A stretch of DNA of 64,000 bases, from assembly GCA_903938815.1 (NCBI GenBank), contig CAJAES010000030.1, forward strand, positions 62,001 through 126,000, in the 5' to 3' direction. Below are positions 16,843 through 25,649 of the stretch, piece after piece. The stretch comes from an uncultured beta proteobacterium (lineage in GTDB: Bacteria; Pseudomonadota; Gammaproteobacteria; Burkholderiales; Burkholderiaceae_C). A model generated the notes under the pieces. It did no database searches, was not told where the DNA came from, and was given only the letters and a program-made list of their open reading frames with translations. How positions within the stretch are numbered: the first letter of the stretch is position 1; each line of letters starts with the position of its first letter. The position numbers were made by a program, and so were the translations under genes.

Positions 16843-19113
16843 TCAGGGCGTCCGGGCGAGTTGTCCGGGCGCGACGTTCAGCACGATGCCGTCGGTGAAG
16901 CGCACGGTGATCGGCGCCTTGGTGGCATTGAAGGCCAGGTGCGTACGCTTCCCGTCGGCACGCTTGAACACCGAGAAGAGCGGCGTGTCGGCCAGAACGG
17001 TGAAGTCAGGCGCACCCATCTCGTTCAGGCTGAGCAACCAGTGCAGCGTCTGCGTGCGCGACTCCCCGAGTTCGACCGAGCCCCAGCGGTCCCAGGACGC
17101 GAGGCCAGCCGCCGGATCCTCCATCGCGCGGTACTTGGCGAAGATGTCCTGCCAGATGTCGGCGGGGGGCGGATTGCGGGGCTTGGCGTTGCGGTCTTCG
17201 TAGATCGCGCTCTCGGCCTTCAGCGCTTCGAGGTTGCGCTTCACGTACTTCGGGTCGCGGCCGAGGTAGAGCGATGCGCTGTTGATCGGGAGCATGTTGA
17301 TGCCCGTGATCTGGCGCGGCTCGTCGGTCCACCAGGTGTTGTGAACGTACTGGCCGCCGAAGACGATGCTCACGTCGACGTTCTTGTATTCGGGCGCGAA
17401 CACCAGACCATGAATGTCGAACCAGTAGTGGTGAATGGCCTGGATCTCGGTGGTGTAGAGGTACAGGCCCAGGTCGCGCAGCGCCTTGTTGCCGTTGATC
17501 TCGCCCCACAGGATCAGACCCGCCCAGGCGTTGATGGCCTCGGACGACGCCTCCTGGTTGTTTCCGAATTCGCCCATGCCGATGCCCGACGCCCAGGAGT
17601 GGCCTTCATAGGGATCGAAGTTGCGGAGGAAGGGGAAGTCGGCACGGCCGCGTTCGGTGGTGGCGATGTCGGCGACGAGCAGGTCGACCATCGCACCCCA
17701 GTTGTCCTTCGCCGCCCAGGCCGGATCGCGCAGCGCGATTTCGGCAATCGCGCGTATCCAGTAGCCGTAGGTGAAGTGGTGGTCGTTGATCTGTTCCACC
17801 GTGAAGAACTCGTCGGGGTAGCTGGCTACGCTGCCGAGCGCCTTGTCGTAATGGAAGTAGCTGTTGCTGCGCTCGCCGGTGAACCACTCCTCGATGCGCT
17901 TCTTGATGGTGCCGAGCAACTGGTCGCGCGTGGCCATGTCACCCTGCTGCTCGGCGATGTCCACCAGCTTCATGTTGCGCAGCAGGCCCTTGCCCTGCCA
18001 ATACGCGCCCTTGCCTTCCTGCAGCATCATCCGGCGGGAGTTGCGCAGGTCGGTCTTCAGCAGGTCGTTGAGTTCGCCCAGCCGGGGCGATGCCTTGATG
18101 CCGGGCCAGTAGGGCACGAAGCCCGTGTACGCATTGCGGGTCTGGAAGCCCTTGGCCGCAATGAGCTTGATGGGCCCGCGGACGCTGTCGAAGACCGGTC
18201 CAGCCATCTGGGTGGACACAGCCTGGTTGTTGAACCAGTGGTGCGGGTACAGGCCAAGCAGGGGGCCGTTGTCCGGCCCTTCCATCGTCCGCGTCACGGC
18301 CTGGAAATCGGTGGTCACGGCGCTGCCCGAGGCGTCATAGCGCCAATCGACGCGCGTGTCCTCGATGAAGGCATAGGCGTGGCGCGTGAACAGGGCCAGC
18401 GTCTCGGGCTTGGCATCGGGCAGGGCCGCGGCCGAGACATAGCCCGCGCCGGCCGGCATGCGGGCGATCCACTCGGTGGGCGACACCGATTCCCAGCGCA
18501 CGCCGGTCGGGCCGAAGACCGCATAGGACTTGCCCTTGAGTTGCAGCGACAGCACCCTCGCGTCGGCAGCCGGGGCCGCACGTTCCGGGGCGGCGGGCAG
18601 TGTCAGCCGAAGGTCGCCACGGGTCAGGCGGATGCTCGCGTACGGGCTGCCGTGGGCCACCGTGACCCGCATGTCGTCTGCGCCCTGCGCCATGGAGATG
18701 TCGATGGACCAGTCGCTCGCCTTGGCCAGCTTGGCCGGGCCGGGCTTGAAGGCCACGGGCGCCAGCAGCAAGGGGTCACGGTGCGGGTAGCGGATCTCGA
18801 CATCGCGCCGGACCGTGGGCACCACCTCACGCCCGGGGAGCGCGAACTCCAGCCCGGCGGCCGTGGTCTTCACGGTGATGGGCTGGACAAAGATCGCGTC
18901 GGGCTTGGGATTGAAGATCAGCGTGGAATACCACTGGTTGGTCTGCGCCGCAGTCTTCAGCAAGGCCTCGGTGCGAAGTGGCGCGGCGGGCATGCCCTTG
19001 TCGCCGCCCTTCGGGGCCAGAAAGTAAGTGGAGGGCCCCAGTTTCACCGGCTGCGCAAGCGCCGCCATGCCCCAACATCCGGCGCCAAGCGCCACGGCCA
19101 CGATCCACTTCAT
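16843..19113 (-). CDS. GH81 endo-beta-1,3-glucanase
   Basis: A 756-residue secreted enzyme that cuts internal beta-1,3-glucosidic bonds. An N-terminal signal peptide ends near AALAQ (about residue 21). The hallmark catalytic region DPYEGHSWASG is followed by GNNQEASSEAINAWAG, containing Glu521 and Glu525, which correspond to the catalytic glutamates of GH81. The length fits the family. It is transcribed alone toward the lipoprotein operon, with a LacI-type palindrome 46 bases upstream. Divergence from the porin operon over a shared 219-base control region suggests joint induction. It probably starts depolymerisation of insoluble or long glucan outside the inner membrane. Confidence 0.93.
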   Translation of the reverse strand: MKWIVAVALGAGCWGMAALAQPVKLGPSTYFLAPKGGDKGMPAAPLRTEALLKTAAQTNQWYSTLIFNPKPDAIFVQPITVKTTAAGLEFALPGREVVPTVRRDVEIRYPHRDPLLLAPVAFKPGPAKLAKASDWSIDISMAQGADDMRVTVAHGSPYASIRLTRGDLRLTLPAAPERAAPAADARVLSLQLKGKSYAVFGPTGVRWESVSPTEWIARMPAGAGYVSAAALPDAKPETLALFTRHAYAFIEDTRVDWRYDASGSAVTTDFQAVTRTMEGPDNGPLLGLYPHHWFNNQAVSTQMAGPVFDSVRGPIKLIAAKGFQTRNAYTGFVPYWPGIKASPRLGELNDLLKTDLRNSRRMMLQEGKGAYWQGKGLLRNMKLVDIAEQQGDMATRDQLLGTIKKRIEEWFTGERSNSYFHYDKALGSVASYPDEFFTVEQINDHHFTYGYWIRAIAEIALRDPAWAAKDNWGAMVDLLVADIATTERGRADFPFLRNFDPYEGHSWASGIGMGEFGNNQEASSEAINAWAGLILWGEINGNKALRDLGLYLYTTEIQAIHHYWFDIHGLVFAPEYKNVDVSIVFGGQYVHNTWWTDEPRQITGINMLPINSASLYLGRDPKYVKRNLEALKAESAIYEDRNAKPRNPPPADIWQDIFAKYRAMEDPAAGLASWDRWGSVELGESRTQTLHWLLSLNEMGAPDFTVLADTPLFSVFKRADGKRTHLAFNATKAPITVRFTDGIVLNVAPGQLARTP

Positions 19114-19159
19114 GATGTCTCCTGCTGCAGCAGCGATCTGGCGCTGCGTCCGATGATTA

Positions 19160-19173
19160 TGAAAGCGCTTTCA
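19160..19173. promoter_or_regulatory. LacI-type operator, perfect palindrome (GH81 side)
   Basis: TGAAAGCGCTTTCA lies 46 bases before the GH81 start. Leftward, CATAAT overlaps its edge (19161-19156) and could be a -10, but no matching -35 is clear, so the promoter itself is not resolved. The site is identical to the core of the other three perfect copies. Confidence 0.82.
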
Positions 19174-19263
19174 CAGTCTTTCCTCCAGGGTTTCCCGTAG
19201 ACGTTCACCCGCAGAACAAACCCCACCCGCACAGGGGATGGGAAAACACCGTGCTTGCCGTCG

Positions 19264-19292
19264 TTGACTAGACTGAGCGCGCTGACTAAGCT
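19264..19292 (+). promoter_or_regulatory. Probable promoter of the porin operon
   Basis: TTGACT (19264-19269) is separated by 17 bases from TAAGCT (19287-19292), a weak -10. The LacI-type palindrome begins two bases further on. The -10 matches only 3 of 6, but spacing and layout copy the promoters at 16798 and 33071. Confidence 0.5.
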
Positions 19293-19294
19293 CA

Positions 19295-19308
19295 TGAAAG
19301 CGCTTTCA
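19295..19308. promoter_or_regulatory. LacI-type operator, perfect palindrome (porin operon)
   Basis: TGAAAGCGCTTTCA, extended by one base each side (ATGAAAGCGCTTTCAT, 19294-19309). It sits 24 bases before ATG 19333 and just after the proposed -10. An in-frame ATG falls inside the operator and is therefore unlikely to be the true start. Confidence 0.85.
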
Positions 19309-19332
19309 TCTGGATCGAGCAGCCCCAACACC

Positions 19333-20646
19333 ATGCACAACCATCCCTCCCCCCGCGCCCGGGCCATGCCCAGGTTCCGCCTCAGCCTGCTGGTTGCGGG
19401 CCTGCTGGCCTGCGGCGCCAGCCAGGCGATCGACTTCGGGCCCTTCTCCCTGAACGGATTCGCGAAGGCGGAAATCCAGCGGGGCAGCAACAACTGCAGC
19501 GAGTGCCAGCGCTTCCCGGCCGAGGACAGGCAGAGGTTCTGGGCGGACGAAACAGTGGCCGGCGCGCCCTATGGGACGAAGACCACGCACGTCACGCTGA
19601 TCCAGCCTTATCTCGGCGCCAAGTTCGACATCGGCGCCGGCTTCAAGGTCTCGGGGCTCATCAGCCAGCGCTGGCGTGACGGCGAGCTCGACATTCCGGG
19701 TTCGTACTACGACAAGAGCGTCGCGCTGAGCCACGAGGACTACGGCCGCCTCACCATCGGCAGCATGACCACGCGCTCCTGGAGTCTGGCCGACTACCCC
19801 TATGGCAGCGACATCGGCGTGTCCGACTCCTGGGCTTCCAGCGGCGCGGGCTACGGGATGCTGAGCCACGCGGTGCGCTACACCTCGCGCATCATGGATG
19901 TGGCGGAAGGCGATCTGGTTCTCGAGGCGACTTTCGACAACGGAGCCTCCGGCTGGAAACGCAATGACCCCTGGTTCCTCGAGTTGTACGCGCAGTACAT
20001 CCGCGGTGACCTGCACCTGGATGCCATCTACCAGGAATCGCGCAACGGGCAGCCCGTGGCGTGGGGGCATGCACCGTTCCGGGGCCTGACACCCAACCCG
20101 GCCGATGACCGCCTGCTCGGCGGCTCGGGCCAGAGCATCGTGATGCTGATGGCCCGCTACCAGATCAACAAGTCGTTCAAGGTCTCCGCTGGCGCACGCC
20201 TGAACCGCTGGAGCGGCGCCTACGCGGTGATCGTGGTTCCCGGCACGAACGCGCAGTGGAACAACATGTTCAACGTGGACTGGGGCGGCACGCGCGACGG
20301 CATCGCCAACCCGGGCTACCCGGCCACCTCGACCGACATCTCCGCAGGCCTGCTGTACACGAACGGGCAATGGTCGGCGTCGACGGGCATGGTCGTCCTG
20401 GGGCAGGCCAGCACCAAGAACCCGACCGAGCGCGGCCAGAGCAATTCGGTCGTCATCAACACGCTCGGCCTGAACTACGACTTCCGCAACGGATTCCAGG
20501 TCTACGGCATGGCGGGCATGGTGAACTACAGCGAAAAGGGCCTGGCGCCTCTGTCCATGCCCGGCAACTCCGCCTTCACCAGCGTCGACCCACGTGTCTC
20601 CAAGCAAGGCAACTGGTTCGGCGTCGGCGCCGTCTACTCGTTCTGA
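19333..20646 (+). CDS. Outer-membrane porin, probable beta-glucan oligosaccharide channel
   Basis: A 437-residue barrel protein. The signal peptide is clear from the internal Met at 19366 (cleavage after GASQA), so 19366 is an equally good start. Neither start has a strong ribosome site. The mature protein begins IDFGPFSLNGFAKAE, shows regular amphipathic strands, and ends in GVGAVYSF with the C-terminal Phe of outer-membrane proteins. It is not a TonB-dependent receptor; no plug domain is present. As first gene of an operon with GH17, GH30 and GH16 enzymes behind a LacI-type operator, it probably admits glucan oligosaccharides to the periplasm. Specificity is inferred. Confidence 0.78.
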   Translation: MHNHPSPRARAMPRFRLSLLVAGLLACGASQAIDFGPFSLNGFAKAEIQRGSNNCSECQRFPAEDRQRFWADETVAGAPYGTKTTHVTLIQPYLGAKFDIGAGFKVSGLISQRWRDGELDIPGSYYDKSVALSHEDYGRLTIGSMTTRSWSLADYPYGSDIGVSDSWASSGAGYGMLSHAVRYTSRIMDVAEGDLVLEATFDNGASGWKRNDPWFLELYAQYIRGDLHLDAIYQESRNGQPVAWGHAPFRGLTPNPADDRLLGGSGQSIVMLMARYQINKSFKVSAGARLNRWSGAYAVIVVPGTNAQWNNMFNVDWGGTRDGIANPGYPATSTDISAGLLYTNGQWSASTGMVVLGQASTKNPTERGQSNSVVINTLGLNYDFRNGFQVYGMAGMVNYSEKGLAPLSMPGNSAFTSVDPRVSKQGNWFGVGAVYSF

Positions 20647-20654
20647 GGCCCATC

Positions 20655-22334
20655 ATGAAGTTCAAATCTCCCCTGGCCGCCTGGGCACTGGCCCTGATCA
20701 CCTCGCTGCTCGTGGCCGCCTGCGGCGGCGGCGGCAACGTTCCCGCCACCGGCGTTCAACTGCGCCCGCTGAGCGCCGACTTCACGAAGAAGGCCGTCTC
20801 CTATTCGCCCTACCGCACGGCCATCAACAACGCCGACCTGGTCAACGAGATCATCCCCGAGTCGAACATCAAGCAGGACCTGGACCTGATGGTGGCCGCA
20901 GGCTTCGGCATGATCCGTGTGTTCGACAGCTCGGACAAGGTGGCCCGGCAGACGCTCAAGCTGATCCGCCAGCACGCCATGCCGATCAAGATGCAGCTCG
21001 GCATCTACGTGCAGAGCGGCAACGAGGCCTTCAGCCAGCAGGAGATCGCGCGCGGCATTGCCCTGGCCAACGAGTACAGCGACATCGTCATCGGCGTCAG
21101 TGTCGGCAACGAGACCATGGTGAGCTGGTCGTTCAACAAGATCCCGGTCGACACCATGATCGGCTACATCAAGCAGGTGCGCGCCGCTGTCACCCAGCCG
21201 GTGACCACCGACGACAACTACGCCCTCTTCGCCAGTGCGCCCCGCGAACTGATCGACGTTCTCGACTACGTTGCGCTGCACACCTACCCCGAGCTCGACA
21301 CCGTGTTCGACCCCGGTCTGTGGGATTGGCGCCAGGCCAACGTGCCCGAGGCGCAACGCGCCCAGGCCATGATCAACGCCGCCATCGCCGAGGCGAACCG
21401 CCAGTACCTGATGGCGCGTGACCGGCTCGACAGCTCGGGCTTCTCGGCCATGCCCATCATCATCGGCGAGACCGGCTGGAACGCAGTGGATCTAGGCGCG
21501 CTGAAGTTCCGCGCGCACCCCGTGAACCAGAAGATGTACTACGACGCGCTGCTCCAGTGGGCCGACAAGACCCGCAACCCGGGCGGCCCGCTGAACGTCA
21601 TCTACTTCGAGGCCTTCGACGAGCCCTGGAAGCTGGGCGACGACCGCTGGGGCCTGTGGAACGTGAACCGCGAAGCGCGCTACGTCATCAAGGACCTGAA
21701 CCCGCCCAGCGCCACCTGGAAGGTGGAAGCCGGCAACTACACCGCTGCCGACGCCGTTTTCTTCGTGCCGCCGGTCATCAACGCCGCGGTCACGCAGGAC
21801 CGCTACGTAATCTATTCCGAAGCCGTCACGGCTTCCGAGCTCCGGCCCACGGGCCTGGTCTGGGATCCGTTCGTGAAGACCTTCTGGCAGCCGGTGTCCG
21901 GCGGCGCCCCCGGCGACGGCGCGCAGGCCTTCGAGATCGATCCGCGCAACGAGGTCTGGGGCTGGGGCATGCTGTACCAGTCGCGCCCGGGCGTGACCGA
22001 GAACCTCTCCAACTACGCCAGCGGCACGCTGAACTTCAGCATCCGCAGCAACTACGCCCAGAAGATCGAGATCGGAATCTCCACCGAGACCGAGCTCGAC
22101 GGCCCGGTCGAGGCCTTCATCCAGCTCTCCAGCGGCCAGTACGGCTACTGCAACAACAACGAGTGGTGCCAGGTGTCGATCCCGCTGCAGGCCTTCGTCA
22201 CGGCGAACCCGAAGATCGACCTGCGCATGGTGCTGAGCCGCTTCGTCATTGCCGACCGCTTCGCCGTCACCGGCAACGCGCAGAAGGCCAACCTGCCGAA
22301 GCTGTACCTCGACGGGGTCTACTGGGCCCGCTGA
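20655..22334 (+). CDS. GH17-type glucan hydrolase/transglycosylase lipoprotein with C-terminal beta-sandwich
   Basis: A 559-residue lipoprotein, lipobox VAAC (Cys23). Residues 45-340 form a GH17-like barrel with the acid/base Glu153 in VSVGNET and nucleophile Glu272 in IIIGETGW, followed by YFEAFDEPWK. Residues 350-559 form a beta-rich domain (TLNFSIRSNYAQKIEIGI) like the C-terminal domain of ExoP-type beta-glucan exohydrolases. GH17 bacterial members act on beta-1,3-glucans by hydrolysis or transglycosylation; which applies here is open. The gene follows the porin by 8 bases and overlaps the GH30 start by one base (TGATG). Confidence 0.85.
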   Translation: MKFKSPLAAWALALITSLLVAACGGGGNVPATGVQLRPLSADFTKKAVSYSPYRTAINNADLVNEIIPESNIKQDLDLMVAAGFGMIRVFDSSDKVARQTLKLIRQHAMPIKMQLGIYVQSGNEAFSQQEIARGIALANEYSDIVIGVSVGNETMVSWSFNKIPVDTMIGYIKQVRAAVTQPVTTDDNYALFASAPRELIDVLDYVALHTYPELDTVFDPGLWDWRQANVPEAQRAQAMINAAIAEANRQYLMARDRLDSSGFSAMPIIIGETGWNAVDLGALKFRAHPVNQKMYYDALLQWADKTRNPGGPLNVIYFEAFDEPWKLGDDRWGLWNVNREARYVIKDLNPPSATWKVEAGNYTAADAVFFVPPVINAAVTQDRYVIYSEAVTASELRPTGLVWDPFVKTFWQPVSGGAPGDGAQAFEIDPRNEVWGWGMLYQSRPGVTENLSNYASGTLNFSIRSNYAQKIEIGISTETELDGPVEAFIQLSSGQYGYCNNNEWCQVSIPLQAFVTANPKIDLRMVLSRFVIADRFAVTGNAQKANLPKLYLDGVYWAR

Positions 22335-23674
22335 TGCTGCGCATGTTCCTGACCGCGCGCGACGGCGGCGCGCGGCTCGGCGAGCAGCCTCGGCTGCTCG
22401 CCCACTCCGCAGACCCTGCCCTGCCGGTGCTCACCGTCAACCCGGGCCGTAGCTTCCAGACGCTGGAAGGCTTCGGCGGCGCCTTCACCGAAGCTGCAGC
22501 TGTAACTTGGCAGCACCTGGATGCCGCCGGCCGCGAGGCCCTGCTGCGAGACTGCTTCGACCCGGTGAACGGGCATGGCTACACGCTGTGCCGCGTCCAC
22601 ATGAACAGTTGCGATTTCTCGCTCGGCAACTACGCCCATGTCGAGACCGCCGGCGACTTCGCACTCGACAGCTTCAACATCGACCGCGACCGGCAGGCGC
22701 TTCTGCCCTTCATCCTTGCCGCCCGGCGCGCGGCAGGCCGGCCGCTGAAGCTGCTGGTCTCGCCCTGGAGCCCGCCCGCCTGGATGAAGTCGAACGGCCG
22801 CATGAACGACGGCGGCCACCTGCTGCCGGAGTGCCGTGCCGCATGGGCGCAGTGCTACGTGAAGTTCATCCAGGCCTACGAGGCCGAAGGCGTGCCCGTG
22901 TGGGGCGTCTCGGTGCAGAACGAGCCCGCGGCCCATCAGCGCTGGGATTCGTGCCTGTACACCGCCGAGGAAGAACGGGACTTCGTCCGCGACCACCTCG
23001 GCCCGGCATTGCACGCCGCGGGCCTGGCCCGCGTTCGCATCGTCGTCTGGGACCACAACCGCGACCACCTGGTGGACCGCGCAAGCGTGATCTACGGCGA
23101 CCCCGAAGCCGCGCGCTACATCTGGGGCGCGGGCTTCCACTGGTACGGCGAGGGCCACTTCGATCAGGTTCAGCTGGTGCACGACGCCTGGCCCGACAAG
23201 CAGTTGCTGTTCACCGAGGGCTGCCAGGAAGGCGGCCCGCACCATGGCAGCTGGGATCTGGGCGAGCGCTATGCGCGATCGATCATCAACGACCTGAACC
23301 GCTGGACGGTGGGCTGGATCGACTGGAACCTGCTGCTCGACGCCACGGGCGGCCCGAACCACGTGGGCAACCTCTGCAGCGCGCCCATCCTGGTGGACAC
23401 CGTCACCGGCCGGCAGGAGCACCAGAGCTCCTACTGGTATCTCGGACACTTCGCACGGTTCATGCGGCCGGGCGCGCAGCGCGTGCTGGCGGCATCGTCG
23501 CGGCAGGTACTGCTCACCACAGCCTGCCGCAACACCGACGGCAGCGTCGCCATCGTGGTGATGAACCGCAGCGAGCACAGCCAGCGATTCACGATCAAGA
23601 TGGGCTGCGAGACCACGACGGCTGAACTGCCGCCCCGTTCGATCGCGACCTTCGTGCAGGAGTCCGACGCATGA
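22334..23674 (+). CDS. GH30 family beta-glycosidase (glucosylceramidase/beta-1,6-glucanase-like)
   Basis: A 446-residue glycosidase. QTLEGFGGAFTEAAA at the start and SPWSPPAWMKSNG are typical of GH30. The acid/base is Glu197 in VSVQNEPAAHQRWDSC and the nucleophile Glu295 in LLFTEGC. The C-terminal beta-sandwich (about 385-440) is present. It lacks a signal peptide even though its operon partners are exported; ATG at 22343 does not change that. It may be cytoplasmic, trimming beta-1,6 branches or beta-glucosides, or leave the cell by another route. Laminarin carries beta-1,6 branches, which would make a GH30 beta-1,6-glucosidase sensible. The start overlaps the GH17 stop. Confidence 0.88.
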   Translation: MLRMFLTARDGGARLGEQPRLLAHSADPALPVLTVNPGRSFQTLEGFGGAFTEAAAVTWQHLDAAGREALLRDCFDPVNGHGYTLCRVHMNSCDFSLGNYAHVETAGDFALDSFNIDRDRQALLPFILAARRAAGRPLKLLVSPWSPPAWMKSNGRMNDGGHLLPECRAAWAQCYVKFIQAYEAEGVPVWGVSVQNEPAAHQRWDSCLYTAEEERDFVRDHLGPALHAAGLARVRIVVWDHNRDHLVDRASVIYGDPEAARYIWGAGFHWYGEGHFDQVQLVHDAWPDKQLLFTEGCQEGGPHHGSWDLGERYARSIINDLNRWTVGWIDWNLLLDATGGPNHVGNLCSAPILVDTVTGRQEHQSSYWYLGHFARFMRPGAQRVLAASSRQVLLTTACRNTDGSVAIVVMNRSEHSQRFTIKMGCETTTAELPPRSIATFVQESDA

Positions 23675-24627
23675 AACACCAGTCCGCAGCGGTAGCTACG
23701 GCCGGAGCCAAAGGCGCGAGGATGGGGACGACGAGGAACACGATCACGACCGTCACGACCGCCATCGTCCTGGTTGCGTCAGCCTGGCTCGGCGGCTGCG
23801 GCGGAGGCGGCGGCAGCAGCGCCACCGAAGCGCCGCCGGTCGTCGTGACGCCACCCCCGACGCCGCCGGTGGTCGTCGCGCCCCCGTCGAACGCACCTGC
23901 CGGCTACAGCCTGGTGTGGGCCGACGAGTTCGACATCGACGGCCTGCCCAATGCCTCGCGCTGGGACTACGACACCGACCGCAACCCCTTCGGCTGGTAC
24001 AACAACGAGCGTCAGTACTACGCCCGCGAACGCCTCGAGAATGCCCGCGTCACGAACGGCAAGCTGGTGATCACCGCCCGCAAGGAGTCGCTGTCGTCGC
24101 AGCCCGACTGGGGTGGCCAGGCCTACAGTTCGGCCCGGCTGATCACACGCGGCAAGGCTGCCTGGACCTACGGTTTCATCGAAGTCCGCGCCAAGCTGCC
24201 GTGCGGCGTCGGCACCTGGCCCGCCATCTGGATGCTGGGCACGGGCGGACGCTGGCCGGACGACGGCGAGATCGACATCATGGAGCAGGTGGGCAGCAAC
24301 CCGACCCGCGTCTTCGGTACGCTTCACACCGCGACCCGGGGCGGGCCCGTCAAGAGCGGCGCCACGACGGTGAGCAACCCCTGCACCGCATTCCATGACT
24401 ATCAGCTCACATGGACGGCGGACGAGATCGTCATCGGCGTCGACAACAAGCCGTACTTCCGGGCGCCGCGCATCGCGGGCGGCTACGCGGCGTGGCCGTT
24501 CGATGCCCCGCAGTACCTGCTGCTCAACATCGCCATCGGTGGCGACCTGGGCGGCGCGGTGGACGACACGATCTTCCCGGTGACGCTGGAAGTCGAGCAC
24601 GTGCGGGTGTACCAGCGACAGCCCTGA
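23671..24627 (+). CDS. GH16 endo-beta-1,3-glucanase lipoprotein (laminarinase-like)
   Basis: A 318-residue lipoprotein. The lipobox LGGC (Cys43 from ATG 23671, or Cys26 from the internal ATG at 23722) is followed by Gly-rich and Pro/Val-rich linkers. The catalytic domain (about 75-318) contains EIDIMEQ with nucleophile Glu200, Asp202 and acid/base Glu205. WPAIWMLG and DEFDIDG match GH16_3 laminarinases. The start overlaps the GH30 stop (ATGA), and it is the last gene of the porin operon. It probably cleaves beta-1,3-glucan at the cell surface or in the periplasm. The tail-to-tail gap to the next gene (about 80 bases) shows no clear terminator. Confidence 0.92.
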   Translation: MKHQSAAVATAGAKGARMGTTRNTITTVTTAIVLVASAWLGGCGGGGGSSATEAPPVVVTPPPTPPVVVAPPSNAPAGYSLVWADEFDIDGLPNASRWDYDTDRNPFGWYNNERQYYARERLENARVTNGKLVITARKESLSSQPDWGGQAYSSARLITRGKAAWTYGFIEVRAKLPCGVGTWPAIWMLGTGGRWPDDGEIDIMEQVGSNPTRVFGTLHTATRGGPVKSGATTVSNPCTAFHDYQLTWTADEIVIGVDNKPYFRAPRIAGGYAAWPFDAPQYLLLNIAIGGDLGGAVDDTIFPVTLEVEHVRVYQRQP

Positions 24628-24707
24628 GCAGTCAGGCGGTAGGTCGGTTCGGCGGTTCGGCGAGTCTCTGGGGCCCTGCACGAACCCGCGCGAATCCTTT
24701 GGACCGA

Positions 24708-25649
24708 TCAGCCCTCGGCGCCCGCCATCAGGTCGGCGTAATGCGCCTGCATGACGAGCTTGGGGCGGCGGTCCACCGTGAACAGGCCCCAGTGCTTCTC
24801 GGGCTCCATCGGGTCGGGTGAGCCCTTCCACGGTTCGTCGAAGGCTTCGAACACGAAACACAGGATGTCTTCGGAAAGCGTCCAGTCGATCAGGTCCTGG
24901 TAGTAGATGGCCTGCAGTTCCTGCGAGGTGTGTGCAGGCGGAATGCCGCGCCCGTTGGTGTTGGTCGCCCACCCGGCTTCCGTGATGACGACGGGCTTGT
25001 CCGGGTACAGATGCGCCACGCTGTGCAGATTGGCCTTGGTGTAGTCCAGGGCCTCGTGGATGTGCTTGTATTCCCAGACCGGGTAAGTGTGCAGGGAGAT
25101 GAAATCGAGCTCGGCCACGAGCGGCCGAAGCTTGTCCTGCCAGGGCACGTAGTTCTCGCAGAACGTCACCGGTTGCCGGACGGCAGCCTTGACGCGGCGC
25201 ACGTGCTCGATCATCCGGCTCACGGGCACGAAGTGATCCGTCCAGTCGACGGTGGCCTCGTTGCCGACCGCCACCGAGAAGACCGATTCGGGATACGCGT
25301 TCGCCAGGTCGATCAGGCGCCCGACCTCGGCATCGTTCTCGAGCTGGCTGGCTTCGAGTTCTTCCTCGGTGTAGGTGCGGCCCCAGGGGCAGCCGAAGTT
25401 GTTCATCTCCGCGCCCAGGTAGGCACCCAGCATCACCTGGAAAGGCAACTTGTCCTCGCGGATCACCTGCAGCACCCGTTCGGCATGCAGGCTGCAGTCG
25501 TACAGGCGCAGCAGCTGCCAGTGCCGATGAAGGAGGTGCAGGTCCTCGCGGATCTCGGCCACGGAGGGGTAGATCCGGCTGTCCGGGCTCTGCCCTTCGC
25601 GGTAGCCCGAATAGCAGATGGCGCGTCCTTGCGGGAGTTTCAACATCAT
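24708..25649 (-). CDS. GH17 family beta-glucan-active enzyme, no signal peptide
   Basis: A 313-residue single-domain GH17 enzyme. Glu131 in VAVGNEATVDW is the expected acid/base and Glu224 in VVITEAGW the nucleophile; FVFEAFDEPWKG closes the barrel. No signal peptide, lipobox or membrane segment is present, so it should act in the cytoplasm. The start overlaps the stop of the neighbouring GH17 gene (ATGA), and it is the last gene of the ABC-importer operon. It likely hydrolyses or transfers imported beta-1,3-glucan oligosaccharides. Transglycosylase activity cannot be excluded. Confidence 0.85.
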   Translation of the reverse strand: MMLKLPQGRAICYSGYREGQSPDSRIYPSVAEIREDLHLLHRHWQLLRLYDCSLHAERVLQVIREDKLPFQVMLGAYLGAEMNNFGCPWGRTYTEEELEASQLENDAEVGRLIDLANAYPESVFSVAVGNEATVDWTDHFVPVSRMIEHVRRVKAAVRQPVTFCENYVPWQDKLRPLVAELDFISLHTYPVWEYKHIHEALDYTKANLHSVAHLYPDKPVVITEAGWATNTNGRGIPPAHTSQELQAIYYQDLIDWTLSEDILCFVFEAFDEPWKGSPDPMEPEKHWGLFTVDRRPKLVMQAHYADLMAGAEG

